Numbered from the stretch's first letter, positions 33,128 to 42,392 are shown. The stretch is 64,000 bases of DNA from Kitasatospora cineracea (GCF_003751605.1 NZ_RJVJ01000001.1:4712001-4776000); one strand, 5' to 3'. Notes: generated from the sequence alone by a model not told the origin. Program-made: numbers and translations.

Positions 33128-33490
33128 TCAGCCCCGGGCCACCCGGACCGCCCAGGCGACCAGCGGCGCCTGCAGCGGCAGCCGGGCGAGGGCGACGGCC
33201 CGCTGCGGGGCCGGGCGGTGGCGCCAGTCGTAGGCCATCTTCACGTTCGCGGGGAAGAGCGCCGCGAACAGGCCCGCGGCCGCCAGCGCTCCCGCCCGGC
33301 GGCTGCGCGGCAGGAGCACGGCCGCACCGACGGCCAGCTCGGCGACACCGCTCACCCGGGTCCAGGCCCGGGGCGAGCCGGGCAGGCTCCGCGGGACGAT
33401 CGCGTCGAAGGGCCGCGGAGCGGCGAAGTGCGCGACTCCGGCGGTCAGCAGCAGCCCACCCAGCAGGCGGGCGGAACGGTCGGATGCCAT
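33128..33490 (-). CDS. Small DoxX-like membrane protein
   Basis: The 120-residue protein has four hydrophobic segments (RLLGGLLLTAGVAHFAAP, RVSGVAELAVGAAVLLP, GALAAAGLFAALFPANVKMA and the last near LQAPLVAWAVRVA). FPANVKMAYDWR is typical of short DoxX-like proteins in actinomycetes. Start ATG 33490 has CGGGAG five bases before. It converges on rskA; short repeats of CAGCCCCCGTC fill the 48-base spacer. It may be a SigK target by position, without direct evidence. GCTAC-CGAAGA-GTAGC (33523-33538) is a small dyad upstream of its start. Confidence 0.75.
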   Translation of the reverse strand: MASDRSARLLGGLLLTAGVAHFAAPRPFDAIVPRSLPGSPRAWTRVSGVAELAVGAAVLLPRSRRAGALAAAGLFAALFPANVKMAYDWRHRPAPQRAVALARLPLQAPLVAWAVRVARG

Positions 33491-34072
33491 CGGCGCTCCC
33501 GGTACGTGTCGGCGAAAGATTTGCTACCGAAGAGTAGCTTCGGCCGCCCGGGAGCGGAACACCGCCGGTGCGGACGGAGGACCGGCGCCCCGGCGGTCAC
33601 GGAACGAGGGCCGCCCGGGCCGGGGGCGCCTGGAGCGGTTCGAACTGCGGGTCGGCGGCCGGGGCCTGCGACAGGTCGGTGCGGGCGTCCACCGGACCCG
33701 CGAGCCCGCCGACCGCTGTACCGCGGGCCGGGGCGCCGACACCGCCGCGGTGCTGGAGCTGATGCGCTACTGCACCGCCAACGGCCGCACCCCCTACTGC
33801 GACGGGAAGCCGCCCACGGCCGCGGACCGCGCCCGGCAGCAGCTCTACACCCGTCTCGGCGGGGACCCCGCCCGCCTCTGACCCGGGCCCGCGCCCACCG
33901 CACTGGTCCGATCGGGTGAACGTCGCCGACCGGCACCAAACCGGCGGCCCCCTCCCCGCGAATGACGGGTGTGCGCGGAGCCAGGGTCGGCCGTCCCGCG
34001 CACCGCGGGGACGGGACTCCTCGGCTGGCACCACGGGTCCCGTCCCCGGCCGCGTGCTGTCGGCCGGTGCGG
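33491..34072. other. 582-bp region with only a coding remnant
   Basis: No intact gene is supported here. On the plus strand one frame is open from before 33541 to TGA 33879-33881 without a credible start. Its end reads ADTAAVLELMRYCTANGRTP then YCDGKPPTAADRARQQLYTR, which looks like real protein, while the first half is Arg/Gly-rich. Bases 33882-34072 hold nothing recognised. Confidence 0.4.
33541..33881 (+). pseudogene. Possible 3' remnant of an unknown gene
   Basis: The last 45 codons have codon-position G/C bias and a helical, charged sequence with two Cys (MRYCTANGRTPYCDGKPP). No ATG or GTG with a ribosome site fits the frame upstream. It could be the tail of a decayed gene or a small protein starting at the internal ATG (33756). 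The family is not recognised. Confidence 0.3.
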
Positions 34073-35275
34073 TCAGGGGGCCTCCGCCGGGGGGTCGGGT
34101 GTCCGGTCGGCGAGGTAGTGGAAGGCCGGGCGGGGGTGCATCAGGAACTCGTGGTGCGAGATGTTCCAGGCGTAGGCGCCGGCCATGGCGAACAGCAGCC
34201 GGTCGCCGGCGCGCAGGGCCGGGACGGGGGCGCGGGAGGCCAGGACGTCCTTGGGGGTGCACAGTTGGCCGCAGACGGTGACGGGGGAGTCGGTGACGCC
34301 GGGGCGCGGCCAGGGGTGCGGCCAGTGGTCGACCGGCAGGACGGTGAAGGGCTGGGAGTGCCCGCGGGTGGCGGGGGTGCGCAGGTGGTGGGTGCCGCCG
34401 CGGACGACCGCGAAGTCCTCGCCGTGGCTGTGCTTCACGTCCAGGACCTCGGTGGCGTACCAGCCGCAGTGGGCGGTCAGGGCGCGGCCCGGCTCGATGC
34501 GCAGCGTCAGGGACGGGTGGCGGGCGAGCAGTTCGGCCAGGCCCCGGCCGAAGCGGGGCCAGTCGAACCGGGCGTCGGGGTCCTCGTAGTCGACGGCCAT
34601 GCCGCCGCCGACGTTCACCTCGTCCAGGGCCAGGCCGTGGCGGGCGGCGAGGCCGGCGGACCAGCCGACGATCCGTTCGGCGACGCGGAGCTGCTCGGCG
34701 GCGGGCAGGCCGCTGGCCAGGTGGGCGTGGATGCCGCGCAGCCGCAGGCGGGCGAAGGCGGGGGTGGCGAGCAGGGCCAGGCAGCGGGCGACCTGCCCGG
34801 GGTCCATGCCGAACGGGGTGGGGCGGCCGCCCATCGCCAGCGCGACGCCGTCCAGGGCGCCCCCGCCGACCGGGAGGTTGACCCGCAGCAGGACGTCGAC
34901 GGGGCGGTCGGCGGCCGCGGCGAGGGCGTGCAGTTCGCGTTCGCTCTCCACGTGCCAGCGCCGGACGGCGGGGAGGCGGAGGGCCGCGGCGATCTCCTCG
35001 GGGGACTTGCCGGGGCCGCCGAACGCCAGCGGGGCGTCCGGCACGGTGGCGTGCACGTGGGCCAACTCGCCGCCGGAGGAGACCTCGTAGCCGTCGACCA
35101 GGCCGTGCAGGGCGGCCAGCACCGGCGCCTCCGGGTTGGCCTTGGCGGCGTAGTACAGCTCGACCCGGTCGGGCAGCGCGGCCCGGACCCGGCGGGCGTG
35201 CGCCCGCAGGGCCGCCAGGTCGTAGAGGTAGGCCGGGAGCTCGGTCAGAGCGGCGGCCGTCGCGGGGACGCTCAC
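34073..35275 (-). CDS. PLP-dependent decarboxylase of siderophore type (PvsE/SbnH-like)
   Basis: The 400-residue protein is a fold-type III (alanine-racemase barrel) decarboxylase related to diaminopimelate/ornithine decarboxylases. The PLP Lys is in LYYAAKANPEAPVL near residue 46; the barrel motif HAHLASGLPAAEQL, the phosphate loop VNVGGGMAVDYE and the C-terminal VCGQLCTPKDVLA are all present. In vibrioferrin and staphyloferrin B operons this enzyme decarboxylates a citryl-serine or citryl-Dap intermediate. GTG 35275 overlaps the stop of the upstream IucA/IucC gene. It is the last gene of a nine-gene iron-regulated operon and corresponds in position to pvsE. Confidence 0.85.
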   Translation of the reverse strand: MSVPATAAALTELPAYLYDLAALRAHARRVRAALPDRVELYYAAKANPEAPVLAALHGLVDGYEVSSGGELAHVHATVPDAPLAFGGPGKSPEEIAAALRLPAVRRWHVESERELHALAAAADRPVDVLLRVNLPVGGGALDGVALAMGGRPTPFGMDPGQVARCLALLATPAFARLRLRGIHAHLASGLPAAEQLRVAERIVGWSAGLAARHGLALDEVNVGGGMAVDYEDPDARFDWPRFGRGLAELLARHPSLTLRIEPGRALTAHCGWYATEVLDVKHSHGEDFAVVRGGTHHLRTPATRGHSQPFTVLPVDHWPHPWPRPGVTDSPVTVCGQLCTPKDVLASRAPVPALRAGDRLLFAMAGAYAWNISHHEFLMHPRPAFHYLADRTPDPPAEAP

Positions 35276-37065
35276 GGGCGCTCCTTCGCAGCGGTGGAGG
35301 CGGAGCCGGCCGGGATCGACAGCGGGGAGGCCAGCGGGACGTAGCCGGCCTCGCGGTCCGGGCGGCGGCTCCACCGGGTGAGCAGGTTGGCCTTGGCGGG
35401 CAGCGGGACGCCGGCCAGCAGCGCGGCCAGCCGGGGCGGGCCGCCGTGCGCGGCGGCGCACCGCGCCAGCACGGTCCGGACGTCCTCCCAGAGGGCGGCC
35501 TCCAGGTCGGGGTGCCGGTCGGCGAGGGCGGCGAGCAGTTCGGCGAGGTGGTTGACGACCAGGCAGTACACGACGCGGTCCCAGCCGCGCTGGGCGTCGT
35601 ACGTCATCGGGCCGGCGGTGCCGGCGGGGAGCGCGGCGAGGGCGGCGGCGTGCTGCTCGGGCAGCAGCTTGGTGCCCTCCAGGTCGCGGAACAGCACCTG
35701 GGCGGGCCGGCCCCGGCCGTCCACGCAGACCAGGACGTTCTGCAGGTGCGGTTCGAGGACCACGCCGTGGTCGAAGTAGGCGGCCAGCACCGGCGGGACG
35801 ACCAGCCGCAGGTAGGCCGCCCACCAGTCCCGGGCGGCCGCGCCGTCCCGGCCGGGCAGCAGCGCGCCGACCTGGGCCGCGCTGGTCGGGTGCTCGTCGG
35901 CGACGGCCCCGGCCAGCAGCGGGGTCAGGCCCGGGCGGACGGCCCCGTCCAGGCCCTCGCGGACGATCAGCCCGAAGCCCTCGAACAGGTCGAGGTCCGG
36001 CTCCCCGTCCGGGCCGGGCAGCGCCAGGGTGCGGAACGCGGGCTCGCGCAGCACCGCCGCGTCCGGGAAGCGCCGGGCCAGGTCGGCGAGCGGCTCGGCG
36101 AGCAGCCGGGTGAGGGTGACGGCCCCGGCCAGCTCGTACGCGGAGTTCTTGCGCAGGCAGTTGGTGATCCGCACGTTCAGGCTGAACTTCAGGAACGCGC
36201 CCGCGCCGTACAGGGTCCGCACCGAGGCGGTGGCCGCGAACGGGGCGCCGCCCTCGCCGAGGTCGAGCACGTCGCCGCGGGCCAGGGCGGCGGTCAGCAG
36301 CGGGTGGCCGGCCAGCAGCCGGTACTGCCAGGGGTGGGCGGGCACCAGGGTGTAGCCGTCCGGCACCGGGTGCAGCGCGTCCAGCCGGGCGAGCGCGGCC
36401 GGGTCGGCGGTGTCCTGCGCGACGTACTCGGTGCGCACGGCGAGGTACCGCAGGCGGAACGCGGCCCGGGCCTCGGGGGCGTAGTCGGACCAGGAACCGC
36501 GGTGCGCGGAGCGGGACTTGGGCGCGGGGTGGAAGCGGTGGCCGAAGAGCAGCGCCTGCTCCGACTCCAGGTACCGGTCGCCGCCGGGGGCGGGCCGGCC
36601 GGCGAGGGCGGCGGCCACCACCTGGTGGCTGGAGGCGACCTGGTCGAGGAACTCCTCGTTGGCGACGCCGGTGCGCAGGGCCAGCTCGGCCCGGACGTGC
36701 TCGGCCAGCTCGCGCCAGCCCAACTCCCGCCAGCCGCCCGGGACCTGCTCGCTGACCGGGCCGGTGAAGCGGTGCGCGCCGAGCAGCGAGGTGCGGCGCA
36801 GCGCGACCCGCAGCAGCGCCCCGCGCCGGGGCAGGCGCAGCAGCAGGGTGCCGTCGGCGACGGCGGTCTGGTGCTCGGGCCCGGAGACCTCGCGCAGCAG
36901 GCAGTTGAGCAGGGTGTGGGCGACGGCGTCGTCGGCGCCGGGCAGGGAGCCGAGGCCGGGCAGCGCGTCCGGGCCGGTCGTGGCGTCCGGGCCGGTCGTG
37001 GCACCCGGGCCGGGCAGCGCGTCCGGGCCCGCGGTCTCCGGCCGGTGGTCGGTCTTCGTGGTCAT
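35272..37065 (-). CDS. IucA/IucC-family (NIS) siderophore synthetase, second copy
   Basis: The 597-residue length and motifs are those of NIS synthetases: GHRFHPAPKSRSAHRG (ATP-binding region near 175), LVPAHPWQYRLLAG, ASVRTLYGAGAFLKFSLNVR with ITNCLRKNS (the catalytic core near 300), HGVVLEPHLQNVLVCVDG and the C-terminal VFRDLEGTKLL. The enzyme adenylates a carboxylate, usually citrate, and couples it to an amine or alcohol. The order in the operon makes it the PvsD counterpart, which in vibrioferrin joins citrate and serine. An N-terminal spacer of ATTGPDA-type repeats precedes the domain. ATG 37065 overlaps the MFS stop. Confidence 0.88.
   Translation of the reverse strand: MTTKTDHRPETAGPDALPGPGATTGPDATTGPDALPGLGSLPGADDAVAHTLLNCLLREVSGPEHQTAVADGTLLLRLPRRGALLRVALRRTSLLGAHRFTGPVSEQVPGGWRELGWRELAEHVRAELALRTGVANEEFLDQVASSHQVVAAALAGRPAPGGDRYLESEQALLFGHRFHPAPKSRSAHRGSWSDYAPEARAAFRLRYLAVRTEYVAQDTADPAALARLDALHPVPDGYTLVPAHPWQYRLLAGHPLLTAALARGDVLDLGEGGAPFAATASVRTLYGAGAFLKFSLNVRITNCLRKNSAYELAGAVTLTRLLAEPLADLARRFPDAAVLREPAFRTLALPGPDGEPDLDLFEGFGLIVREGLDGAVRPGLTPLLAGAVADEHPTSAAQVGALLPGRDGAAARDWWAAYLRLVVPPVLAAYFDHGVVLEPHLQNVLVCVDGRGRPAQVLFRDLEGTKLLPEQHAAALAALPAGTAGPMTYDAQRGWDRVVYCLVVNHLAELLAALADRHPDLEAALWEDVRTVLARCAAAHGGPPRLAALLAGVPLPAKANLLTRWSRRPDREAGYVPLASPLSIPAGSASTAAKERP
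36967..37002 (-). repeat. 18-bp in-frame repeat in the N-terminal spacer
   Basis: GTCCGGGCCGGTCGTGGC occurs twice back to back (36967-36984, 36985-37002), with diverged copies on both sides. Each unit adds six residues of the TTGPDA type to the linker before the NIS synthetase domain. Confidence 0.8.
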
Positions 37066-38264
37066 CGGGGACTCCAGCGGGTCAGGAGGACGAGGAGGGC
37101 GGCGAGTGCGGCCGCGGCGGTGCCGGTGAGCACGGGCGCGGTCGGGCCGAAGGCGCCGTTGGCCGCGGCGGCGACCGCGCCCGCGGCGACCGCGCCGCCC
37201 TTGGAGACGAGTTCGAGGGTGCCGAACATCCGCCCCGGGGGCCGTCCCTCGGCGGCGGCCGCGGCGAGGACGGACAGGCAGACCAGGCCGAGCGTCAGGC
37301 CGGCGCCCAGGACCGCCCGGGCGAGGACGAAGGCGGGGAGCGTGTGGGCGGCGCCGTGCCCGGCGAGGCCGAGGCCGACCAGGGCGAAGGCGGTGAACAG
37401 GCCGGTGCGCGGCCGGTGGTGGAACAAGCGGTGCACCCGGCCCGCGGTGAGCAGGTACACCAGGTGCGGCAGTGCGAACAGCACCCCCGCCACGGTGCCG
37501 GAGACCCCGGGCAGGTGCTGCTCGACCAGGGCGATCAGGTAGGGGAAGGAGACGATGGTGGCGAAGACGAACGCGAACTCGAACGCGTAGAGCAGGCGCA
37601 GCGGCCGCCGGTCCGGCACCGCGCCGGGCCGCCCGTCGGCCGCCCCGGTGCGGGCCGGCTGCTCCGGTTCGGGCAGGAAGGCCAGCAGCACGGCGGCCGC
37701 CAGCGGCAGCACGGCCATCAGCAGGTACTGCCGGTGCGGGGAGAGCCACGGCGAGAGCGCGCCGACCAGGACCGGCGCGGCGACCAGCGAGGCGCGGGCG
37801 CTGCCCTGCATCAGGGTGAGCGCGCGCGACAGGTCGGCGCCGCGCAGCGCCGCGCCGAGGTAGCCGTTGGTGGCGGCGAAGGTGCCGCCGAGGAAGCCCT
37901 GGAGGACCAGGGCGGCGGTGAAGGCGGGCAGCGAGTCGGCGGCGCCCGCCAGCAGGAAGGAGACGGTGAGCCCGAGTTGGGCGCGCAGCAGGAGCCGCTT
38001 GCGGCCGAACCGGTCGGCGAGCCGGCCCCACAGCGGCGCGCCGAGGGCGCTGAACACGGTCGGCACGACGTACAGCAGGCCGGCCCAGCGCCCCTCGCGG
38101 TCGCCCAGGGCGGGCAGGATCTCGGTCAGGTACGGCGGCAGGCCGAGCGCCGCGAACGAGGCGACGAAGTAGCAGGCGGCCAGGCCGTGGACCTGGCGGC
38201 GGTTCAGGCCGCCGCCGGGCCGCTCGGCGGCGCGGGTGCCGCGCTCCAGTGCGCCGGTGCTCAC
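37062..38264 (-). CDS. MFS siderophore exporter (PvsC-like)
   Basis: The 400-residue protein has twelve membrane spans. The MFS loop 2-3 motif appears as GAPLWGRLADRFGRKRLLLR near residue 75, and the second half begins at PLRLLYAFEFAFVFATIVSF. Located between two NIS synthetase genes with 4-bp overlaps on both sides, it should export the finished siderophore, as PvsC and SbnD do. GTG 38264 is the start (GTGA overlap). The short, basic N-terminus (ALERGTRAAERPGGGLNR) is cytoplasmic. Confidence 0.85.
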   Translation of the reverse strand: MSTGALERGTRAAERPGGGLNRRQVHGLAACYFVASFAALGLPPYLTEILPALGDREGRWAGLLYVVPTVFSALGAPLWGRLADRFGRKRLLLRAQLGLTVSFLLAGAADSLPAFTAALVLQGFLGGTFAATNGYLGAALRGADLSRALTLMQGSARASLVAAPVLVGALSPWLSPHRQYLLMAVLPLAAAVLLAFLPEPEQPARTGAADGRPGAVPDRRPLRLLYAFEFAFVFATIVSFPYLIALVEQHLPGVSGTVAGVLFALPHLVYLLTAGRVHRLFHHRPRTGLFTAFALVGLGLAGHGAAHTLPAFVLARAVLGAGLTLGLVCLSVLAAAAAEGRPPGRMFGTLELVSKGGAVAAGAVAAAANGAFGPTAPVLTGTAAAALAALLVLLTRWSPR

Positions 38265-40057
38265 GGCCGCCCCGCACCGAGCAGGTAGTTGGGGCCGTCG
38301 GTGTAGTGCTTGTTGACGTCTGCGGCGCCGGAGCGGTCCTTGGCCAGCAGGGTGCCGGCCGTGACCATGGCCTTGACCGGCAGCCGCCGCGCCTCCAGCA
38401 GGTCGGTGCGCAGCGGGGCGCCGGCCGGGCCGAGCCGGTCGACGGCCGAGGCGAGCGTCCCGCGCAGCAGGCCGAGGGTCAGCTCCAGCGGGGCGCGGCC
38501 GTGCTCGGCCAGGCCGAAGGCGAGCGAGGCGGTGCACAGGTGGCCGGTGATGGTGGTGAACAGGTCGGTCAGCGGCCGGTCCCGGTGGCCGAAGATCCGC
38601 GCGTCGTCGAACAGCTCCCGGTGGGGGGAGAGCGCGCCGAGCCGGTCGAGGTTGATCCGGGGGCCGTCGTTGTCCTTGTACAGCAGCCGCAGCCGGGTCC
38701 GGCCGCCCTCCCCGTCCAGCACCAGCGAGGTGTTCTGCTGGTGGGACTCCAGCGCGATGCCGTACCCGAACAGGGTGGTCTGCCAGTCGACCAGCAGCTC
38801 GGTGAGCTCCCGGTACAGCTCCGGGACGGAGCCCGCGTAGAAGCGGTCCGCGAGGTGGTCGACCACCAGGCGCCCGCCGGGCGCGGCGGCCAGCAGCGCC
38901 GCCAGCGGGACGGTGACCGCGCCGTCGAGCCCGGCGGGCTGGCGCCGGACCAGGACGGCGAGCAGTTCGTCGCCGGCGGCCTGCGCGTGGCTCTGCTCGT
39001 CGGCGTGCAGGATCCGCCCGGCGAACCGGGGTTCGCGGTCCAGGACGGCCTGCAGCAGCAGCTGTCCGGCGGCCCCGTCGGCGAGGGTGCCGGGTTTGAT
39101 GGTGCGCCGGTTGCGCTGCCCCAGGGTGGCGGTGGCCAGCGGCAGTTTGAGGTGGACCGACGGGTCCCGGGAGACCGCGACGGTGCGCATCGACAGGGTC
39201 GGCACCACCTCCAGGTACGGCTCCTCGGCCAGCACCGCGCCGGGCAGGTCCGGGAGCCGGTCGACGGTCAGCGGGTGCACCGGGAGGGCCAGGTAGGCGC
39301 CGCGCACGCCGAACCGGTCGGCGCTCGGCCACCAGTCGGGGAGCGGCTCCATCGCCCGCGCGTCCAGCTCGGCGGTCGGCACGGCCAGCCAGCGCAGCTC
39401 GAACGACGGGTGGAACTCCGGTGCGTAAGACCGCAGTTGACGATCCGTCAGGCCGGAGCGGCCGCGGGCGGTGGGGTACACCGGGTGGTCGAGGTAGGCG
39501 GCGAGGGTGTCGAAGGCGAGCGAGGCGGCGGGCCCGGTCCACCGGGCCGGGTCCGGGCCGTACGCCGCGGCGAGCCGCTCGTGCACCCCGGCGCGGACCG
39601 CCTCGTGCAGCTCCATGGTGGCCAGGGTCTGCCGGCACTCCTCGGCGAACGCCAGGTGCCCCGGCCGGTCCAGCGGGTCGGCCTCCGCGGCGAGCCGGGC
39701 CAGGATCTCCGGCAGTCCGGTCAGCGGGGCGCCGTCCGCCTCCAGCAGCGGCAGCCGGGCGGCGTACTCGCACTGGAAGCCCTCGGCCGCCACCGGCAGG
39801 GCGAAGGCGCCGCTGCGCAGCCACGGCCCGTCGGCGCGCCGCTCCGGGACCGCGCCGCCGCGCAGGCCGAGCACGTCCTCGCGCAGCAGCGCGCTCAGCA
39901 CCCGCAGCGTCAACTGCTCGGCGGCGCTCACGGGCTGCGCCAGGCTCACGGCGCTCACGGGGCTCGCGGGGCTCGCGGCGTTCACGGGGCTCGCGGGGCT
40001 CGCGGCGTTCACGGGGCTCGCGGGGCTCGCGGCGTTCACGGGGCTCGCGGCGCTCAC
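38261..40057 (-). CDS. IucA/IucC-family (NIS) siderophore synthetase, first copy
   Basis: The 598-residue protein has the NIS core: HPVYPTARGRSGLTDRQLRS near 160 (ATP-binding), YLALPVHPLTVDRLPDLPG, VPTLSMRTVAVSRDPSVHLK and LPLATATLGQRNRRTIKP in the centre, and GYGIALESHQQNTSLVLDGE with LLYKDNDGPRINLDRL at the C-terminal lobe. By order it is the PvsB counterpart. It would condense the second building block onto the citryl intermediate. The first 45 residues are a repeat of NAASPASPV and are unusual for the family. GTG 40057 overlaps the stop of the ATP-grasp gene; a later start after the repeats (VSAAEQLTLR) is possible. Confidence 0.88.
   Translation of the reverse strand: MSAASPVNAASPASPVNAASPASPVNAASPASPVSAVSLAQPVSAAEQLTLRVLSALLREDVLGLRGGAVPERRADGPWLRSGAFALPVAAEGFQCEYAARLPLLEADGAPLTGLPEILARLAAEADPLDRPGHLAFAEECRQTLATMELHEAVRAGVHERLAAAYGPDPARWTGPAASLAFDTLAAYLDHPVYPTARGRSGLTDRQLRSYAPEFHPSFELRWLAVPTAELDARAMEPLPDWWPSADRFGVRGAYLALPVHPLTVDRLPDLPGAVLAEEPYLEVVPTLSMRTVAVSRDPSVHLKLPLATATLGQRNRRTIKPGTLADGAAGQLLLQAVLDREPRFAGRILHADEQSHAQAAGDELLAVLVRRQPAGLDGAVTVPLAALLAAAPGGRLVVDHLADRFYAGSVPELYRELTELLVDWQTTLFGYGIALESHQQNTSLVLDGEGGRTRLRLLYKDNDGPRINLDRLGALSPHRELFDDARIFGHRDRPLTDLFTTITGHLCTASLAFGLAEHGRAPLELTLGLLRGTLASAVDRLGPAGAPLRTDLLEARRLPVKAMVTAGTLLAKDRSGAADVNKHYTDGPNYLLGAGRP
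39960..40050 (-). repeat. 27-bp in-frame tandem repeat at the NIS synthetase start
   Basis: The unit GCGTTCACGGGGCTCGCGGG plus 7 bases begins at 39978, 40005 and 40032, exactly 27 bases apart, and encodes NAASPASPV three times at the protein N-terminus. Diverged copies flank it. Confidence 0.85.
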
Positions 40058-41250
40058 GGGGTGATCTCCCACCGGTTGGCCGCGACGAACCCGGCGACGG
40101 CGGCGTCCACCCGCTGCTGGTCCGGGCCGACGGCCCAGACCACGCCCAGGTAGTCGCGGTTGGTGTGGTGCAGTGCGTGGTGCTCGCCGACCCGGCGCAC
40201 CGGCCGGTAGGAGAGGGTCACGCCGTCGCTCTCGGCGTCGTACGGGCCGGGGGCGGCGGTCAGGGTGCCCGCCCGGTCGGCGAGGACCGCCTCGTTGCGG
40301 GCCCGCCGGTCGGTGCGCGCGCCGAGGTCGGCGGGCAGCCGCTCGCCGAGGTGGGCGCGCAGCACCAGTTCGAAGAACGGGATGCCGAGGATCCGCGCCA
40401 GCATCAGGTCGCACTGGTCGCCGATGGCACGGTAGTTGACCTCGATGATCCGGGCCCGGCCGTCCGGCTGGACGACGAACTCGGTGTGGCAGGCGCCGAG
40501 TCCGACGCCGAGCGCGTCGAGCTGGGCGAGCACCTGCCCGGTGACGTCCGCGGGGTGGGCCGGGACGAAGGTCAGGACCTCCTCGATGAAGTCCGGCGGC
40601 GGGGAGAGCCGGGTGCGGAACCCGCCGAGGACGTGCCGGGTGCGCCCGTCGCCGAGGGTCTCCAGGGTGTGCAGCTCGCCGGCCAGGAACTCCTCGACGA
40701 CCAGCACCGCCTCCGGCCGCCGCGCGCGGATCTCCGCGCAGCGGCGGGCGAGTTCGGCCGCGTCGCCGACCAGCGAGACGTCCTCGCTGGCCACGCCCTC
40801 GCGCGGCTTGAGCACGCACGGGAAGGGCACGTCCAGGTCCGCCGGGTCGGCGCCGGGCGGCAGTTCGGCGGAGCGGACGGCGTCCAGGCCGGCCAGCGCC
40901 AGGTGGCGGCGCAGCTGGCCCTTGTCCTTGGCGCGCAGCGCGGCCCGCCAGTCCTTGGCGGGCAGCCCGAAGTACTCGGCGGCCAGCGCGGTCTGGGTCT
41001 GCAGGTGGTCGCTGTTGCTGAACACCGCATCCGGGGCGCCGAGTTGCGAGACGGTACTGATCACCGAACGGAAGTCCCGGACGTCGCACTCGACCAGTCG
41101 CGGTCTGAACTCCCGTTCCGCGTAGGCCCGCTGGTGGGCGCCGGCGTCGTCGGTGAGGATCGTGACGTCGAGTCCGAGCCGGGCCGCGGCGGGCAGGAAG
41201 CCGTCGGTCACCGAGTCGGTCGGGTTCAGGGCGAGCAGGTGGAGCCGCAA
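40054..41250 (-). CDS. ATP-grasp ligase (PvsA-like)
   Basis: The 398-residue protein has the ATP-grasp layout: an N-terminal alpha/beta domain (MRLHLLALNPTDSVTDGFLP), KDKGQLRRHLALAGLDAV, the ATP-lid region PFPCVLKPREGVASEDVSLV with the Lys of LKP near 148, VVEEFLAGELHTLETLGDG, and the metal-binding CHTEFVVQPDGRARIIEVNY near 260 with Glu and Asn. It forms an amide or ester through an acyl phosphate. In vibrioferrin operons PvsA supplies the alanine/2-ketoglutarate part. The start is TTG 41250, with GGGA nine bases upstream. It is first of the five biosynthetic genes, 36 bases after the binding-protein gene. Confidence 0.85.
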   Translation of the reverse strand: MRLHLLALNPTDSVTDGFLPAAARLGLDVTILTDDAGAHQRAYAEREFRPRLVECDVRDFRSVISTVSQLGAPDAVFSNSDHLQTQTALAAEYFGLPAKDWRAALRAKDKGQLRRHLALAGLDAVRSAELPPGADPADLDVPFPCVLKPREGVASEDVSLVGDAAELARRCAEIRARRPEAVLVVEEFLAGELHTLETLGDGRTRHVLGGFRTRLSPPPDFIEEVLTFVPAHPADVTGQVLAQLDALGVGLGACHTEFVVQPDGRARIIEVNYRAIGDQCDLMLARILGIPFFELVLRAHLGERLPADLGARTDRRARNEAVLADRAGTLTAAPGPYDAESDGVTLSYRPVRRVGEHHALHHTNRDYLGVVWAVGPDQQRVDAAVAGFVAANRWEITP

Positions 41251-41286
41251 GGCGATCAGTCCCGTTCGAGTGGTGGGGGCGGGTGG

Positions 41287-42285
41287 CTACTTGGGGGCGT
41301 CGACGCCGGCGGCCGAGGCGATGTCGCCGAGCATCCGGTCGGCGGCCTGGACGCCGATGCCGGACATCCAGGTCTCGTCCGGGACGGTGAAGACCTTGCC
41401 GTTCTTCACCGCGTTCAGGCCCTGCCAGACGGCGGTCTGCTGGACCTCGGCCTGCTTGGTCTTGGACGGGTCGTCGGAGGTGGTGACGAACACCAGGTCG
41501 GCGTCGGCCTGGTTGATCAGCTCCGGGCTGACCTCCAGCATCGCCTTGTCGACGTCCGGCGCCTTGATCGCGCGGGCCAGGCCGGCGTCCTTGAGCACCA
41601 CGCCGCTGAACGAGGCGTTCTGGTAGAGGCGGGTCGGGCCGGCCACGAAGCGGACCACCGAGACGGTCGGCGCGGTGCCGTTGTACTTGGCCTTGATCTC
41701 CTCGCCGAGCCTGGCGGCCCGGGCCTCGTAGTCGCCCAGCGCCTTCGCGGCCTCGGTCTCCTTGCCCAGGGCCTGCGCGTACAGCTTGAGGTTGGCCTTC
41801 CACGGCTCGCCGGTGGTCTCGGCCATCACGGTCGGGGCGATCGCGTTGAGCTTGTCGTACACCTTCTCGTGCCGGACCTTCGAGGTGAGGATCAGGTCGG
41901 GCTTGAGCGAGGCGATCAGTTCGAGGTTCGGCTCGTTCATCGGGCCGACGTCCTTGGTGCCGTCGACCTTGCCCTTGAGGTACGCGGGGAAGCCGCCCTC
42001 GGTCTTCAGGTGCGGGGCGACCGCGCCGACCGGGGTGATGCCCAGCAGCGTGACGTCGTCGAGTTCGCCGGAGTCCAGCACCACGACGCGCTTGGGCTGG
42101 GCCTTGATCTCGGCGGTGCCCAGCGCGTGCTTGACGCTGCGCGGGAAGGCGGCGGCGCTGTCACCGCCGGCGGCCTGGCTCGCGGCGGGCCCGGCGTCGG
42201 CGGAGCCCCCGCTGCCGCAGGCGGTCAGCAGGGCGGTGGAGAGCACCGCGGCGAGCACGGCGGCGGAGAGCTTGCGGTTGGTCAT
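41287..42285 (-). CDS. Iron-siderophore ABC transporter binding lipoprotein
   Basis: The 332-residue product has a lipoprotein signal (KLSAAVLAAVLSTALLTAC, Cys23), then a FecB/FepB-type two-lobe domain: KRVVVLDSGELDDVTLLGIT near 70, NLELIASLKPDLILTSKVRH near 125, and the C-terminal LNAVKNGKVFTVPDETWMSG. It captures ferric siderophore at the outer face of the membrane. ATG 42285 is preceded by GAGGAAAG. It lies between the ATPase gene and the biosynthetic genes, so uptake of the same siderophore that the operon makes is the straightforward reading. Confidence 0.9.
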   Translation of the reverse strand: MTNRKLSAAVLAAVLSTALLTACGSGGSADAGPAASQAAGGDSAAAFPRSVKHALGTAEIKAQPKRVVVLDSGELDDVTLLGITPVGAVAPHLKTEGGFPAYLKGKVDGTKDVGPMNEPNLELIASLKPDLILTSKVRHEKVYDKLNAIAPTVMAETTGEPWKANLKLYAQALGKETEAAKALGDYEARAARLGEEIKAKYNGTAPTVSVVRFVAGPTRLYQNASFSGVVLKDAGLARAIKAPDVDKAMLEVSPELINQADADLVFVTTSDDPSKTKQAEVQQTAVWQGLNAVKNGKVFTVPDETWMSGIGVQAADRMLGDIASAAGVDAPK

Positions 42286-42392
42286 GGTTCTTTCCTCGCA
42301 GGGGAGTTCGGGCGCCGGGGAGTCGGCTTTCGGGCAGGTGGTATCGCCGGTGGAGCGCGCACGGGCGCCACCGGAAGTCCGGAAGGGGTGGG

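Noticed and set aside
39960..40050. Regular 27-bp repeats considered as CRISPR-like
   Set aside because: Units are contiguous without spacers, lie in frame in a coding sequence and no cas gene is present.
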